A DNA stretch of 64,000 bases from Methylobacterium durans (lineage in GTDB: Bacteria > Pseudomonadota > Alphaproteobacteria > Rhizobiales > Beijerinckiaceae): the NCBI RefSeq assembly GCF_003173715.1, contig NZ_CP029550.1, forward strand, positions 4,573,501-4,637,500. Reading direction: 5' to 3'. A program made the translations under genes and the position numbers. Under the pieces are notes generated by a model, which saw nothing but the letters and a program-made list of their open reading frames with translations, ran no database searches and had not been told where the DNA came from. Shown here one piece after another: positions 23,570 through 32,771 of this stretch. How positions within the stretch are numbered: position 1 is the stretch's first letter; each line of letters begins with the position of its first letter.

Positions 23570-24973
23570 TCACCGCGTGAGATGGTAGGGAAGCAGATGC
23601 CGCCGGTTCACCGTCGACCTGTCCTTGAACAGGTTGAGCGGGCCCGACAGTCCATGTCGGATCACAACCACCTCGAACCGGTCCGTGGCAGCCGTGATGT
23701 CAACCGGGACCCCAGGCGCGGGCACGAACTCGACGTCGTGCTCAAGCCCGTGGCAGCTCGCGGCGCTGGCACAAGCGGCATGCCCGACCGGCGTGACGCT
23801 GGCGACCCTGACGTGCCGGCGTCGCTGGATCGGAAGGCCCCGCTCCTGTGCCAGCCGCAGGAGGAGAAGCGCCAGAAACCGGTTCAAGGCGTAGCAGCGG
23901 GAGAAGCAGGCCCCGTCATGCGCGAGCACGGTGGCCGGCATGGGATTCCGGATGAGCCCCGCCAGGACGAGGTCGACCGTCGCCCAAGCCGGTGAGGCCC
24001 TCAGGCCAGCGATGGCGTGCTCGTGGGCCCTTTCAAGCTGCGCCATGGCCTTCTCGTCGTCGGCGCTGAGCACGTTCCAGATCAGCGTACGCTGGGCTTG
24101 GTCCTCCGCTCCCTGCACGATGCGCTCGACCCGGTCGAGCGCCCGCCTCACCGCCTGCCCGGCATTGCACAATCGCTCGTAGACCTGCCGCGCGCCCATA
24201 GCCGTCACGACGCGGATGAAATCCTGCAGGGCGCCGTCGCCGCCGCCCGAGACCAGGACCCTGGGGACGACGCCCGGCAGGCCCAAATCCCTCGCTTCGA
24301 GCTGGTCGCTCTCCCAGAAGCGGGATCCGGTGTACCCGCCCTCGGTGCATCTCTCCCCGCCGAACCCGACGCACGAGACGAGAGCCCCGAAGCGTTCGGA
24401 GCCAGTGGGGCTCGCTCCCTGGCGGAGAGGGAGATCCAGGTAACCATCCGCGCTCGCGACGGGCATCGCCCCGGGGATGGGCAGGTCCAGGCCCGCACCG
24501 TAGCGGACGTCGAGCCGTCCCGCGTGGCGCGTCAGCGCCGCACGGAGCCGCATCTCCCATCCGAGCGCGATGGCGTTCGCACGCGCCGCCGTCCAGCCGA
24601 GCGGCATGGGCGGCCCCGACCACGGGAAGTGCCCGCGACGCCAGTGGGCAAGGGGCCAGTCGTAGAGGGTCGGGTCGATGTCGCGGGTCAAGCAGAACCG
24701 CTGCCGGACGAACGCCGCCGGCTCTCGTTCCACCACGACGGTCCTGACACCCCGGTCGGCGGCATGAATGGCGGCGGTGATGCCGGAGGCGCCGGCGCCG
24801 ATCACCAGGAGGTCGCGCCCTGCCCCGTCGATGAGGCCTGCCCGGATGGCGCGCTCCACGATCAGGTAGGCGCGGACCATCTGGTCGCGGATGCTCGCCG
24901 GCGAGAAGTCGCCGCCCACCTCGAAACAATGCGGCACGACACCGTGGGCCGCGAGCACCGGATCCCAACCCAT
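23570..24973 (-). CDS. FAD/NAD(P)-binding oxidoreductase-like protein
   Basis: A 467-aa soluble protein. A Rossmann dinucleotide-binding motif sits at residues 55-83: LLVIGAGASGITAAIHAADRG with GxGxxG at 59-64 and the terminal acidic residue in VVVERE. A second Gly-rich strand (RVLVSGGGDGALQDFIR, about 237-253) resembles the NAD(P) site of flavin disulfide or monooxygenase families. The C-terminal 200 residues match no family recalled. It starts 7 bp after an unknown protein gene on the same strand, so the two form a pair. The substrate and whether FAD is bound are not visible. Confidence 0.7.
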   Translation of the reverse strand: MGWDPVLAAHGVVPHCFEVGGDFSPASIRDQMVRAYLIVERAIRAGLIDGAGRDLLVIGAGASGITAAIHAADRGVRTVVVEREPAAFVRQRFCLTRDIDPTLYDWPLAHWRRGHFPWSGPPMPLGWTAARANAIALGWEMRLRAALTRHAGRLDVRYGAGLDLPIPGAMPVASADGYLDLPLRQGASPTGSERFGALVSCVGFGGERCTEGGYTGSRFWESDQLEARDLGLPGVVPRVLVSGGGDGALQDFIRVVTAMGARQVYERLCNAGQAVRRALDRVERIVQGAEDQAQRTLIWNVLSADDEKAMAQLERAHEHAIAGLRASPAWATVDLVLAGLIRNPMPATVLAHDGACFSRCYALNRFLALLLLRLAQERGLPIQRRRHVRVASVTPVGHAACASAASCHGLEHDVEFVPAPGVPVDITAATDRFEVVVIRHGLSGPLNLFKDRSTVNRRHLLPYHLTR

Positions 24974-24979
24974 GGTGCG

Positions 24980-25966
24980 TCAGTCGGCCTTGTCCTTCGC
25001 GCGGAGCGGCAGGCTGATGTGGCGGGTCCAGTCGGCCACCGCCTCCGGGTCCGTCTCGAATGGCATCGTCGCATAGACGGCCCTGTCGGCGTCCGGCGTC
25101 GAAGGCGTGGACCCCGTGGACGCCAACTCGGCCGGTTCGTCCGGAAGGAATTCGTTCGGGTCGACGAGGAAGGACCGGACTAGGTTGCGGCGGCCCGCAG
25201 GATCCAAGCCCCAATAGCTCTCCGGGACCTCCAGATAGTAGGCCTCGCCCATCAGGTCGCGCTGCCCAGGGGCGTCGAGACCGGTGCCGATCATGGCAAA
25301 GAGAGGTGTCGCGCGGTCGTCGGTCTCCTGACCGAGCTCGCGGACGAGGGCGCTCCTCCTGCGCGCGTCGTCGAGCCGCTTGACGGCTGTCTCCGGATCG
25401 AGGCCCGAGAGGCAGCCGATCTCGACGCCCACCAAGTTCTCGGAAAGGGAGAGAACGCTCAGGGAGCTCGCGGCGCCGTCGTGGGCGGCACCCAAGCCCG
25501 CAGGACGGCCGGGCAATGCCGCGGTCGGCATCGTCGAGCCACCCCCCTGCTGGGCTTGGAAGGCGCTCTCCGGTGGCTGGCGATAGAATTTGGTCGGCCG
25601 CTCGGCTGCATAGGGCTCCGAAGACAGCCAATCCAGGAGCCTATCGGCCAGGAGCCCGGACCCGGCATCGTCGGCCTCGCGTCGGTCGGGCGCGAACAAG
25701 GGTTCATGCGCCCCGACCGCGCGGATCGCTCGCGCCTGTGCCGGGTTCAAGGAGGGAGGAAACGGGGGGATGGCGACCTGGTCGATCGCCTCCTTCACCT
25801 GCCGCAGAAGGCCCGGGAGATCCGTGCCGGCATACGGCACCTGGGCCGGGTCCAGGCCCATGAGCGCGGTGGACTGGCCGAGACGGGCGGAAACCGACAT
25901 GCCTGCGGAAGCCTCGTCCTCTCGGCGAGGCCGCTCGGTGGCTGCCCGTTCGCGCTCACTAGCCAT
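24980..25966 (-). CDS. Hypothetical protein paired with the oxidoreductase gene
   Basis: A 328-aa soluble protein, acidic and Ala/Pro-rich, with no signal peptide or membrane segment. A low-complexity linker (about 130-160) separates an N-terminal helical part from a C-terminal part with RSFLVDPNEFLPDEPAELAS and YATMPFETDPEAVADWTRHISLPL. No family was recognised. The six-base spacing to the downstream oxidoreductase gene implies one transcript and probably a shared function. The start is ATG 25966; the ribosome site is weak. Confidence 0.6.
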   Translation of the reverse strand: MASERERAATERPRREDEASAGMSVSARLGQSTALMGLDPAQVPYAGTDLPGLLRQVKEAIDQVAIPPFPPSLNPAQARAIRAVGAHEPLFAPDRREADDAGSGLLADRLLDWLSSEPYAAERPTKFYRQPPESAFQAQQGGGSTMPTAALPGRPAGLGAAHDGAASSLSVLSLSENLVGVEIGCLSGLDPETAVKRLDDARRRSALVRELGQETDDRATPLFAMIGTGLDAPGQRDLMGEAYYLEVPESYWGLDPAGRRNLVRSFLVDPNEFLPDEPAELASTGSTPSTPDADRAVYATMPFETDPEAVADWTRHISLPLRAKDKAD

Positions 25967-26197
25967 GATAACGACCTAGGTTCGCCGGTCGACCTGATGG
26001 TAGCCGATGGCAAGTCCTTATAGTAGCGCGCTTCGTCCGGCCTCGGTAGGCTCCCGCGCCACATATGTCGCGGGCAGGGCCGGCGATGCACCGGTGAGTG
26101 CGGGATCCTGCCCCTCCTCGGCGCATGCGCATTCCTGGGAGGCTCTTGCTATGCTGCTTCACCGCGCCGCCCTAGACCCGGCCGCCCGCGCGCCGAT

Positions 26198-26470
26198 GAC
26201 GACTGGCTCAGAACCGTCCACGTCCCGTGCCAGCAGCAGGCCCTGCGCGATCTCGACTTGGCGTTCGCCAACTCCTTCGCGGGCCGGGCGAGCTGATCCC
26301 GCCCTCGCGAGCGCGGGATCGCCGACAACTTCCGCTTCCCCGGTCGCGAGACCAGGATGGGACGCCTGAATGCGAGGTGGCGTGCCGTCCGTTGGCCGAC
26401 GAGCGGCTGGTTGTCGCTTCGAGACACGCGGCCCCTTGGGGGGCGCATTCGGAGCGGGAAAAACGTCAAG
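26198..26470 (+). pseudogene. TnpB (IS605-family OrfB) fragment
   Basis: Read in one plus-strand frame from 26198, the sequence gives DDWLRTVHVPCQQQALRDLD, LAFANSFAGRA, an in-frame stop (TGA 26294-26296), then RERGIADNFRFPGRE and WPTSGWLSLRDTRPLGGRI. This follows the TnpB order WL..V....LQQALRDLD.AF.NFF.GRA / ...FR.P / .GW.R.R..RP..G.I. The N-terminus, the RuvC catalytic domain and the zinc finger are absent, so it is a dead remnant cut at both ends. Its right end abuts the truncated ABC transporter gene. Region 25967-26197 to its left holds nothing recognised. Confidence 0.7.
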
Positions 26471-27770
26471 CCGCTTGCACCTGGCGGCCCGGCGCCGGGG
26501 CGCCTCGCTCCGAGGGGTGCCCGGCACGCGCGAGCGCCTTGGTGACCTCCTCGAAGCGCGCGCTGGCGTCGGACCAGCTCTGGGCGAAGTCGAACAACTC
26601 GCGCAGCGCCGGCGCGATCTCCTTGTAGGCCGCCAGCGCCGCGACGAGCGCCCCGAGAGAAAGGCGGCCCTGGACGACGAGGTAGCCGCCCAGCGAGAAG
26701 AAGAAGAACGGCGTCAGGTTGGAGGTATAGTTGTAGAGACCTTTCATCCGGCCTTTGAGGTCGTTGATCTCGACGCGGACCCGCTCAAGGTCCTTGGCCT
26801 GACCGATCTGCCGGAGCAGGGGCGGGAGTCTCCGACCCTGGCCGTCCGGGGCCTCGCCCGGCTCGGCCGCATGGTCGGTTCGCGCCGCGGTCAGGAGCCC
26901 TCCCAACGCCCGTGTCCCGTGCACCCTCTCGCGCACCCTGGCGTTCAGCCGCCGTTGCAGGCTTGGCAGGATGCTGAGCTGCACCGGCAGCATGATCAGG
27001 GCGGCGAGGGCGAGGGCGGCGTTCTGGAAGAGCAGGAACACGACGCTGGTCACGAGCGTGCCACCCTGGACCAGCGGCACGACGACGAGGCTGCCCCCGA
27101 AGTAGCCGATGGGCTCGACCTCCTGCACGGCGACGGCGGCGAGCGTGGCGCGCTGCTCGGGAGACTGCTCCCCGCGCGCGCGCCGGACGATGGCGAGGCG
27201 CAGACGGCGCACGAGGCGTTCGTTCACGCGCCCCCGCGCCTGGTTGACGGCGTACTTGGCAAGCCCGCCCAGCGTGAGCACGCCCAGGTAGCTCGCGCAC
27301 AGCGCGAACAGAAGCTCCACCCGTCCGAGGCCGAGGCCCAGGAAGGCCATGCCGGGGTGGCCATCGCCGTCCGTGTCGGCAAGCGCGTGATTGATGATGT
27401 GCTTGGGGATTTCGAGGAGGAGCCACGCCGCCGGGAGCGTCAGGAGGGAGAGCAGCACGAGACGGAGCTGGAAGCGCAGCGTCGCCTGTACGACGTAGGC
27501 TTCCAGCCGGCAGCCATGCGACACGTCCTCATCGACGGGCGACGGTTGCGGGTCGGGCGAGGACGGGGCGTCGCGCCGTGAGGCCTGGGCTCGGCTGCGA
27601 CGCCGAAGCCGTGCCCGCCGCAGGACGAGCCGGGCGGCGAGCCAAGCCGTCCAGGCCGGCGCGACGACGAAGGCCAGCACGGCCACCAGGTCCATCCACC
27701 AGTGACTGTGAGGGTAGTCGAGCCCCCCGACCCGGTGGACCAGATCGTGGACGAAGGACGGCGTGAACAA
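26466..27770 (-). CDS. ABC exporter membrane domain lacking its ATPase domain
   Basis: A 434-aa protein with a type-I ABC exporter transmembrane fold. Helices lie at about residues 27-46, 103-122 and 152-176. A paired segment around 228-260 (LVVVPLVQGGTLVTSVVFLLF) follows, and later NYTSNLTPFFFFSLGGYLVVQGRLSLGALVAALAAYKEIAPALRELF-type sequence shows the ABC_membrane end pattern. Normally an ATP-binding domain follows, but here the frame stops at 26466, exactly where the TnpB fragment begins. No separate ATPase gene is nearby, so it is probably a truncated, non-functional half-transporter. Confidence 0.7.
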   Translation of the reverse strand: MFTPSFVHDLVHRVGGLDYPHSHWWMDLVAVLAFVVAPAWTAWLAARLVLRRARLRRRSRAQASRRDAPSSPDPQPSPVDEDVSHGCRLEAYVVQATLRFQLRLVLLSLLTLPAAWLLLEIPKHIINHALADTDGDGHPGMAFLGLGLGRVELLFALCASYLGVLTLGGLAKYAVNQARGRVNERLVRRLRLAIVRRARGEQSPEQRATLAAVAVQEVEPIGYFGGSLVVVPLVQGGTLVTSVVFLLFQNAALALAALIMLPVQLSILPSLQRRLNARVRERVHGTRALGGLLTAARTDHAAEPGEAPDGQGRRLPPLLRQIGQAKDLERVRVEINDLKGRMKGLYNYTSNLTPFFFFSLGGYLVVQGRLSLGALVAALAAYKEIAPALRELFDFAQSWSDASARFEEVTKALARAGHPSERGAPAPGRQVQAA

Positions 27771-28093
27771 CGGGTGCTCCGGGATTGGGGCCGGCTCCGC
27801 CGAGCCGGACAGGCTTCACTACGGGTGCCCCCCTTCAGACACGCCCGCCCATGCGTGCAGCCTTGCCGGAGGGTGGTCGAACCGGGCTGTGCACCGTGTC
27901 CCGCAACCTTCGCGGCCGGGCCTGGCTTGGGCCCGGAACGTTGCGGCTGGGTTTCGGACGTCCCATGACGGGCGAGGCCTGGCTGCGGCAAACGACGATG
28001 CGCGGGAATCCGGCATCCCTCGATCCCTGGATGCGATCCGGGCCCTCTTCCGTCCGCGCCGAGAACGGCGGCCTCCTCGGGCCCCGCGTCCGC
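27771..28093. other. Intergenic, 323 bp
   Basis: There is a short GC hairpin, CCGGCTC/GAGCCGG, at 27791-27808. No gene was recognised. Confidence 0.4.
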
Positions 28094-28330
28094 CTACGTG
28101 GTCCACTCCACGACGAGGGACAGCGTCGCGATCATCAGGACGCCGCCGGCCTCGTCGCGCACCCGTGCGACCAGCATCATCCGGTCCTCGTCGGGCGGCA
28201 GGTCCCTCGCGAGCTCGGAGAGGGTGGTGTTGACCTCCGCCCGAGCGGCCGACCGGTCGGCCAGGTCGATTCCCTCCCGGTCGACGATTTTCCCCTTGGC
28301 GTCGCTGAAATCCAGGAAATATCGCGGCAT
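28094..28330 (-). CDS. DUF6894 family small protein
   Basis: A 78-aa protein starting MPRYFLDFSDAKGKIVDREG and ending in ATLSLVVEW. This is the pattern of DUF6894, a small cytosolic family abundant in Methylobacterium and rhizobia and without known function. The family is recalled, not searched. Its presence is one reason for the proposed taxonomic placement. Confidence 0.8.
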   Translation of the reverse strand: MPRYFLDFSDAKGKIVDREGIDLADRSAARAEVNTTLSELARDLPPDEDRMMLVARVRDEAGGVLMIATLSLVVEWTT

Positions 28331-28508
28331 CAGCTGAACCTTCGCGCTGCGGCAGTGGCACCGTCTCGCAGATGCGGCGGGCACGGCCGGCGTGCGCCCG
28401 GAACCGGTTGCCGGGCGCCTCGTACGTGGAAACCGTGGCGCCGGTCCGCTCCGAACGGCGGCTCCCGCCGCACGCCTTCCGTGCCGCGGCGAGGGAGGCC
28501 CATCGGCC

Positions 28509-29339
28509 TCATGCCGGCCTCCGCACGCGTGTCGCGGCAGCGAGCGCGCGCGCGTCGTCGGCGGCCGTCCGGACGAAGGCCAGCATTTCGCGGCGGCGTG
28601 CGTACGGGTTTCGGTAGAAGGACGCGGACCCAGGCTCGCGACGAATGCGCAGCGCCTCGTCGATGATGCGGTGCCACTGGCGCGGGAAGGTGATGAGCCC
28701 GTAGAGGCCCGCATCGCTCTTCGAGGGCACCAGGCCCGTGACGAGGGCGTAGTGCAGGCGACAGATGCCGAGCACGCCCGCCTCGACGGTCCTCGGCCGG
28801 AGGGCCACGACGCCCCTCCGCGAAACGGCCCTCGCGCCGCGGGCCAACCAGGGCTGCCAATAGCCGTCGATGGTCCCCAGGACCCAGCGCTCAAGGCGTG
28901 CCGGGTCGCGCCATATCACCGTACCGGCGCAGAGGGGCCCGCGCACCGTGACGGCGTCGCTGCCGAGCCGGCCCCAGGTCGCGGGATGTCTCTCGTGGCA
29001 CCCGGACGCGAGGAAGCGGCCCTCCCTCACGCAGGGACCTTCAGGGACCTCTAGCGGACCGGCCCGGAGCTCGTCCCACGTCACGTAGATGCCGTCGAGC
29101 GGCGGCGCCGGCCGGGTGCGAGCGAGGTCTGCGTGGCCGTCCGCCAGGGCCGCCAGGGCTGCCGGGCCGATCCGCCCCGACGTCACCGCCACGAAGTCGA
29201 GGTCGCTGAGGCCCGGCCGGAAATCCTGCAGCGCGGCCGACCCGACGACATACAGGGCCTCGACGAGGCCCGGTGCGGCGGCGTCGGCCATGGCCAGGTA
29301 AGCGTCCGCGGCGCGGAGGGCGACGGGGTGGAGCGTCAT
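28509..29339 (-). CDS. Nucleotidyltransferase-like protein (aminoglycoside adenylyltransferase-like)
   Basis: A 276-aa protein. The N-terminal nucleotidyltransferase signature is VVGSAALQDFRPGLSDLDF (Gly-Ser...Asp-x-Asp). The helical C-terminal part resembles the DUF4111 domain found in aminoglycoside adenylyltransferases (RTVEAGVLGICRLHYALVTG). The Asp-x-Asp of SDLDF fits metal-dependent nucleotide transfer. Whether it modifies a drug is unknown. The start is uncertain: ATG 29339 is chosen, and ATG 29399 would add 20 low-complexity residues. It is downstream of the copper ATPase gene on the same strand. Confidence 0.7.
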   Translation of the reverse strand: MTLHPVALRAADAYLAMADAAAPGLVEALYVVGSAALQDFRPGLSDLDFVAVTSGRIGPAALAALADGHADLARTRPAPPLDGIYVTWDELRAGPLEVPEGPCVREGRFLASGCHERHPATWGRLGSDAVTVRGPLCAGTVIWRDPARLERWVLGTIDGYWQPWLARGARAVSRRGVVALRPRTVEAGVLGICRLHYALVTGLVPSKSDAGLYGLITFPRQWHRIIDEALRIRREPGSASFYRNPYARRREMLAFVRTAADDARALAAATRVRRPA

Positions 29340-29495
29340 GGGCGCCGTGGGACCTTGCTGGAGCCCGGGATCAGGTGTCGCAGGTCGGACCTCGGCCATC
29401 GGCCGGCGCGCAGGGCAGCACTTCCGCGCTGCCGATGGAGGCCGGCCCGGAGCGGGGCCGGGGCGCCGCGATGGGTGTGGCTTGGCATGGCCGCC

Positions 29496-31859
29496 TCAGC
29501 CGATGCGCACCGCGCGCAGGCGCAGTGCGTTGCCGATCACGCTGACCGAGGAGAGCGCCATCGCCGCCGCCGCGATCACGGGCGAGAGGAGGATGCCGAG
29601 GAAGGGATAGAGCAGGCCCGCGGCCACGGGGACGCCCAAAGCGTTGTAGGCGAACGCGAAGAACAGGTTCTGCCGGATGTTGCGCATCGTCGCCCGCGAG
29701 AGGCGCCGCGCCCGCACGATGCCGGCGAGATCCCCGCCCAGCAGGGTGATGCCGGCGCTTTCGATGGCCACGTCGGTGCCGGTCCCCATCGCGATGCCGA
29801 CGTCCGCGGCGGCGAGCGCCGGCGCGTCGTTGACGCCGTCGCCGGCCATGGCCACGACCTGGCCCGCCGCCTGATAGCGCCGCACCACCTCGGCCTTCTG
29901 CCCGGGAAGGACCTCGGCTTCGACTTCCATGATGCCGAGGAGCCGCGCGACGTCCTGCGCGGCCGCCCGGCCGTCGCCGGTCAGCATGACGATCCTCAGA
30001 CCGTCCTCGTGCAGCCTGCGCATCGCCTCGAACGTCGACGTCTTGATGGAATCGGCCAACACGATGACGCCGCCCGGGTGCCCGTCGACCCCGACGAACA
30101 CCGCGGTCGCCCCCCGTCCCCGCGCGCGTTCGGCCGCCTGCTCCAGGACCGTTGCGTCGATCCCCTGCGCGCCCAGGAATCGGAGGTTGCCCACGGTGAC
30201 CCGCCGGCCCTCGACCGTGCCCATCGCGCCCTTGCCCGTCGGGGCGTCGAAGTCCGTGACGGACGCGGCCGTCAGGCCGCGCCCGTCCGCGGCCCGGACG
30301 ATGGCGCGCGCGAGCGGGTGCTCGCTGGCGCGCTCCACGGCAGCGGCGAGCCGCAGCACCTCCGCTTCGGTCAAGTCCGGAGCGGACACCACGCCCGTGA
30401 CCGACGGCTTGCCTTCGGTCAGGGTGCCGGTCTTGTCGACGATGAGCGTGCCGACCTTTTCCAGGCGCTCCAGGACCTCGGCGTTCTTGATGAGGATCCC
30501 GCTCCCGGCGCCGCGGCCGACGCCGACCATGATCGACATCGGGGTCGCGAGCCCGAGCGCGCAGGGGCAGGCGATGATCAGCACGGCGACGGCCGCGAGC
30601 AGCGCGAACGTGAAGCGCGGCTCCGGCCCGAAGGCCATCCAGGCGACGAAGGCGAGGACCGCGACCGCGACGACCGCGGGAACGAACCATGCGGCGGCCT
30701 CGTCGACGAGGCGCTGGACCGGCGCGCGCGAGCGCTGGGCCTCCGCGACCATCGCGACGATGCGGGCCAGGGTGGTCTCGGACCCGACGCGGGCGGCGCG
30801 CATGACGAAGCTGCCGGTCGTGTTGAGGCTTCCCCCGACGACCGTGGCCCCCCGCTCCTTGTCGACCGGGAGCGGCTCCCCCGTGATCATCGCCTCGTCG
30901 ACCGCCGAGCGCCCCTCGATCACCTCGCCGTCCACGGGCACCTTCTCGCCCGGGCGCACGCGCAGTTGGTCACCGACGGCCACCTCGGAAACGAGGACCT
31001 CCTCGTCCGAGCCGTCGTCCCGGAGCCTGGATGCCGTCTGCGGGGCGAGGTCGAGCAGGGCCTTGATCGCGCCGGAGGTGCGCTCCCGCGCCATGAGCTC
31101 CAGCACCTGGCCGAGCAGGACCAGGACCGTGATCACCGCGGCCGCCTCGAAGTAGGCCGCGACGGCCCCGTCATGGCCACGCAGGGCCGCCGGGAAAACA
31201 CCCGGCGCGACCGTCGCGACGACGCTGTAAAGGTAGGCCGCGCCGGTCCCGAGGGCGATCAGGGTGAACATGTTCAGGCGGCGGGTGAGGAGCGAGCGCC
31301 AGCCCCGCTCGAAGAACGGCCAGCCGGCCCAGAGCACCACCGGGGTGGCCAGGGTGAACTGGATCCAGTTGGAGGCTTGAAGCCCGAGGCGGTCGACGAG
31401 GCCGGTCAGGTGCCCGCCCATCTCCAGGGCGAAGACCGGCAGCGTGAGCGCGAGGCCGACCCGGAAGCGCCGGCCCATGTCCTTGAGCTCGGCGTTCACG
31501 ACGGGCTCGCTCGTGGGCGTCAGCGGCTCCAGCGCCATGCCGCAGATGGGGCAGCTGCCGGGGCGGTCCTGCCGGATCTCGGGGTGCATCGGGCAGGTGT
31601 AGAGGCTCCCCGAGGCCGCCGGCGCTGGCACCGCGGTGTCGCGCGAGGTCCGCAGATACCGCTCCGGATCGGACACGAATTTCGACCGGCAGCCATCCGA
31701 GCAGAAGTGAAAGGTCGTCTCACCGTGCCGGGCATGATGCGGCGTCGTGTCCGGATCCACGCCCATGCCGCAGACCGGGTCCCGGACGGGCGCCTTGGCG
31801 GACGATGCGGGATCATCCTGCCGCGGGTGACGGGTGTGCGCGTGGTGGGTGTGGGCCAT
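29496..31859 (-). CDS. Copper-translocating P1B ATPase with YHS and HMBD domains
   Basis: A 787-aa ATPase. The N-terminal His stretch ([11 protein letters not shown]) is followed by a YHS domain ([10 protein letters not shown]...[10 protein letters not shown]) and a heavy-metal-binding domain (YTCPMHPEI...[10 protein letters not shown]), instead of HMA domains. The core has TGEP, ACPCALG, the phospho-Asp475 in DKTGT, and [10 protein letters not shown]; the C-terminal helices carry the class-1B features. Such proteins export Cu(I), often from the cytoplasm to periplasmic oxidases or chaperones. It is the last metal gene of the cluster running from 36973 to 29496, and is 171 bp after the lytic transglycosylase gene. 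Confidence 0.9.
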   Translation of the reverse strand: MAHTHHAHTRHPRQDDPASSAKAPVRDPVCGMGVDPDTTPHHARHGETTFHFCSDGCRSKFVSDPERYLRTSRDTAVPAPAASGSLYTCPMHPEIRQDRPGSCPICGMALEPLTPTSEPVVNAELKDMGRRFRVGLALTLPVFALEMGGHLTGLVDRLGLQASNWIQFTLATPVVLWAGWPFFERGWRSLLTRRLNMFTLIALGTGAAYLYSVVATVAPGVFPAALRGHDGAVAAYFEAAAVITVLVLLGQVLELMARERTSGAIKALLDLAPQTASRLRDDGSDEEVLVSEVAVGDQLRVRPGEKVPVDGEVIEGRSAVDEAMITGEPLPVDKERGATVVGGSLNTTGSFVMRAARVGSETTLARIVAMVAEAQRSRAPVQRLVDEAAAWFVPAVVAVAVLAFVAWMAFGPEPRFTFALLAAVAVLIIACPCALGLATPMSIMVGVGRGAGSGILIKNAEVLERLEKVGTLIVDKTGTLTEGKPSVTGVVSAPDLTEAEVLRLAAAVERASEHPLARAIVRAADGRGLTAASVTDFDAPTGKGAMGTVEGRRVTVGNLRFLGAQGIDATVLEQAAERARGRGATAVFVGVDGHPGGVIVLADSIKTSTFEAMRRLHEDGLRIVMLTGDGRAAAQDVARLLGIMEVEAEVLPGQKAEVVRRYQAAGQVVAMAGDGVNDAPALAAADVGIAMGTGTDVAIESAGITLLGGDLAGIVRARRLSRATMRNIRQNLFFAFAYNALGVPVAAGLLYPFLGILLSPVIAAAAMALSSVSVIGNALRLRAVRIG

Positions 31860-32030
31860 GGGATCAGCCCCCTCGTTGGCAGTGGCGCGGGCCGCAGGCC
31901 GGTGTCTGGCCCGGACGGGTTCGGGACGAGGCCTGGCGGGCGTCGGCCGCCGGCGCCGCGGCAGGGCCGGGCGGGCAGCGCAGCGGAAGTCGCTCTCCTG
32001 GCATGATCTATCCCTGTCTCCCGAGCGGCC

Positions 32031-32771
32031 TCAGCCGCCTCTCATGATGCGGTCGGTCCTCGCCTCGATGGCGCGGACGCGGGCGGCATGCTCGGCCCAC
32101 AGCCGCGCCGCCGCCGCGGCGAGGACCGCTTGGCGGCCCGTTTGCCCGGCGAGCGCGGTTGGGGAGCGGCTGCCCGCGGCGCTCGGCACCGCCGCGGGCA
32201 GAACGGCGGAGGCCAGCGGCGAGCCGGTCGCCGCCAAGCGGTCGCGCGCCCTTCGGCAGTACGCGACGGAGCGCGCGGTCATCCGCTCCTCGCCGTGCCC
32301 GGCGCGGTACTTCATCAGGGCACGGCAGAGATCGCCCCCTGCGAGCGTCCAGGCGCGCGCGAGGTAAGCGACACCGAAGCGGACGTTGGTTGCCGGGTCG
32401 AGGAGGGCCGCGGCGGGGCCGGTATGCCCGAGCAGGACCGCGGTGGCCGGTCGGACCTGCATCAGCCCGAGCTCGCCGACGCTCCCGACGGCGCCTGCGT
32501 TGAAGCCGCTCTCGACGAAGGCGACGGCGTCGGCGACCGCGGGCGGCAGGCCCCGGGCCCGCGCCTCGCGGGCGAGCACGTCCTTGTAGCCGGACGGGTC
32601 CGCCCGGGACGCCTGCGCGGGCGGGGACACCTCGGCCGGAGGAGGCGGCGCGGCGACTGCGCCGTCCCCGCCCGTCGGTGCGGCGTGGGCGAGGCTGGGG
32701 ACGACCGCGCAGACGAAGGCGACGAGGCGTCCGGCCTCCGCCGCGCGCTGGTGCTCGGACCGGGCGCTCAT
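32031..32771 (-). CDS. Lytic transglycosylase (SLT domain), secreted
   Basis: A 246-aa protein with an N-terminal signal-like segment (LVAFVCAVVPSLAHA). The SLT fold has the catalytic Glu in AVAFVESGFNAGAVGSVGELGLMQVRP and a later NVRFGVAYLARAW segment. It cleaves peptidoglycan. Its start codon overlaps the stop of the CusF-fusion gene by four bases (ATGA), so the two are translationally coupled. Placement inside a copper operon is unusual. It might open the wall for assembly of the envelope-spanning efflux parts encoded beside it (inference). Confidence 0.88.
   Translation of the reverse strand: MSARSEHQRAAEAGRLVAFVCAVVPSLAHAAPTGGDGAVAAPPPPAEVSPPAQASRADPSGYKDVLAREARARGLPPAVADAVAFVESGFNAGAVGSVGELGLMQVRPATAVLLGHTGPAAALLDPATNVRFGVAYLARAWTLAGGDLCRALMKYRAGHGEERMTARSVAYCRRARDRLAATGSPLASAVLPAAVPSAAGSRSPTALAGQTGRQAVLAAAAARLWAEHAARVRAIEARTDRIMRGG

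Noticed and set aside
26430..26470. A Walker A-like GAFGAGKTSS on the plus strand near the ABC gene
   Set aside because: Wrong strand and frame relative to the membrane domain; not followed by other ATPase motifs, and the region is better explained as TnpB.
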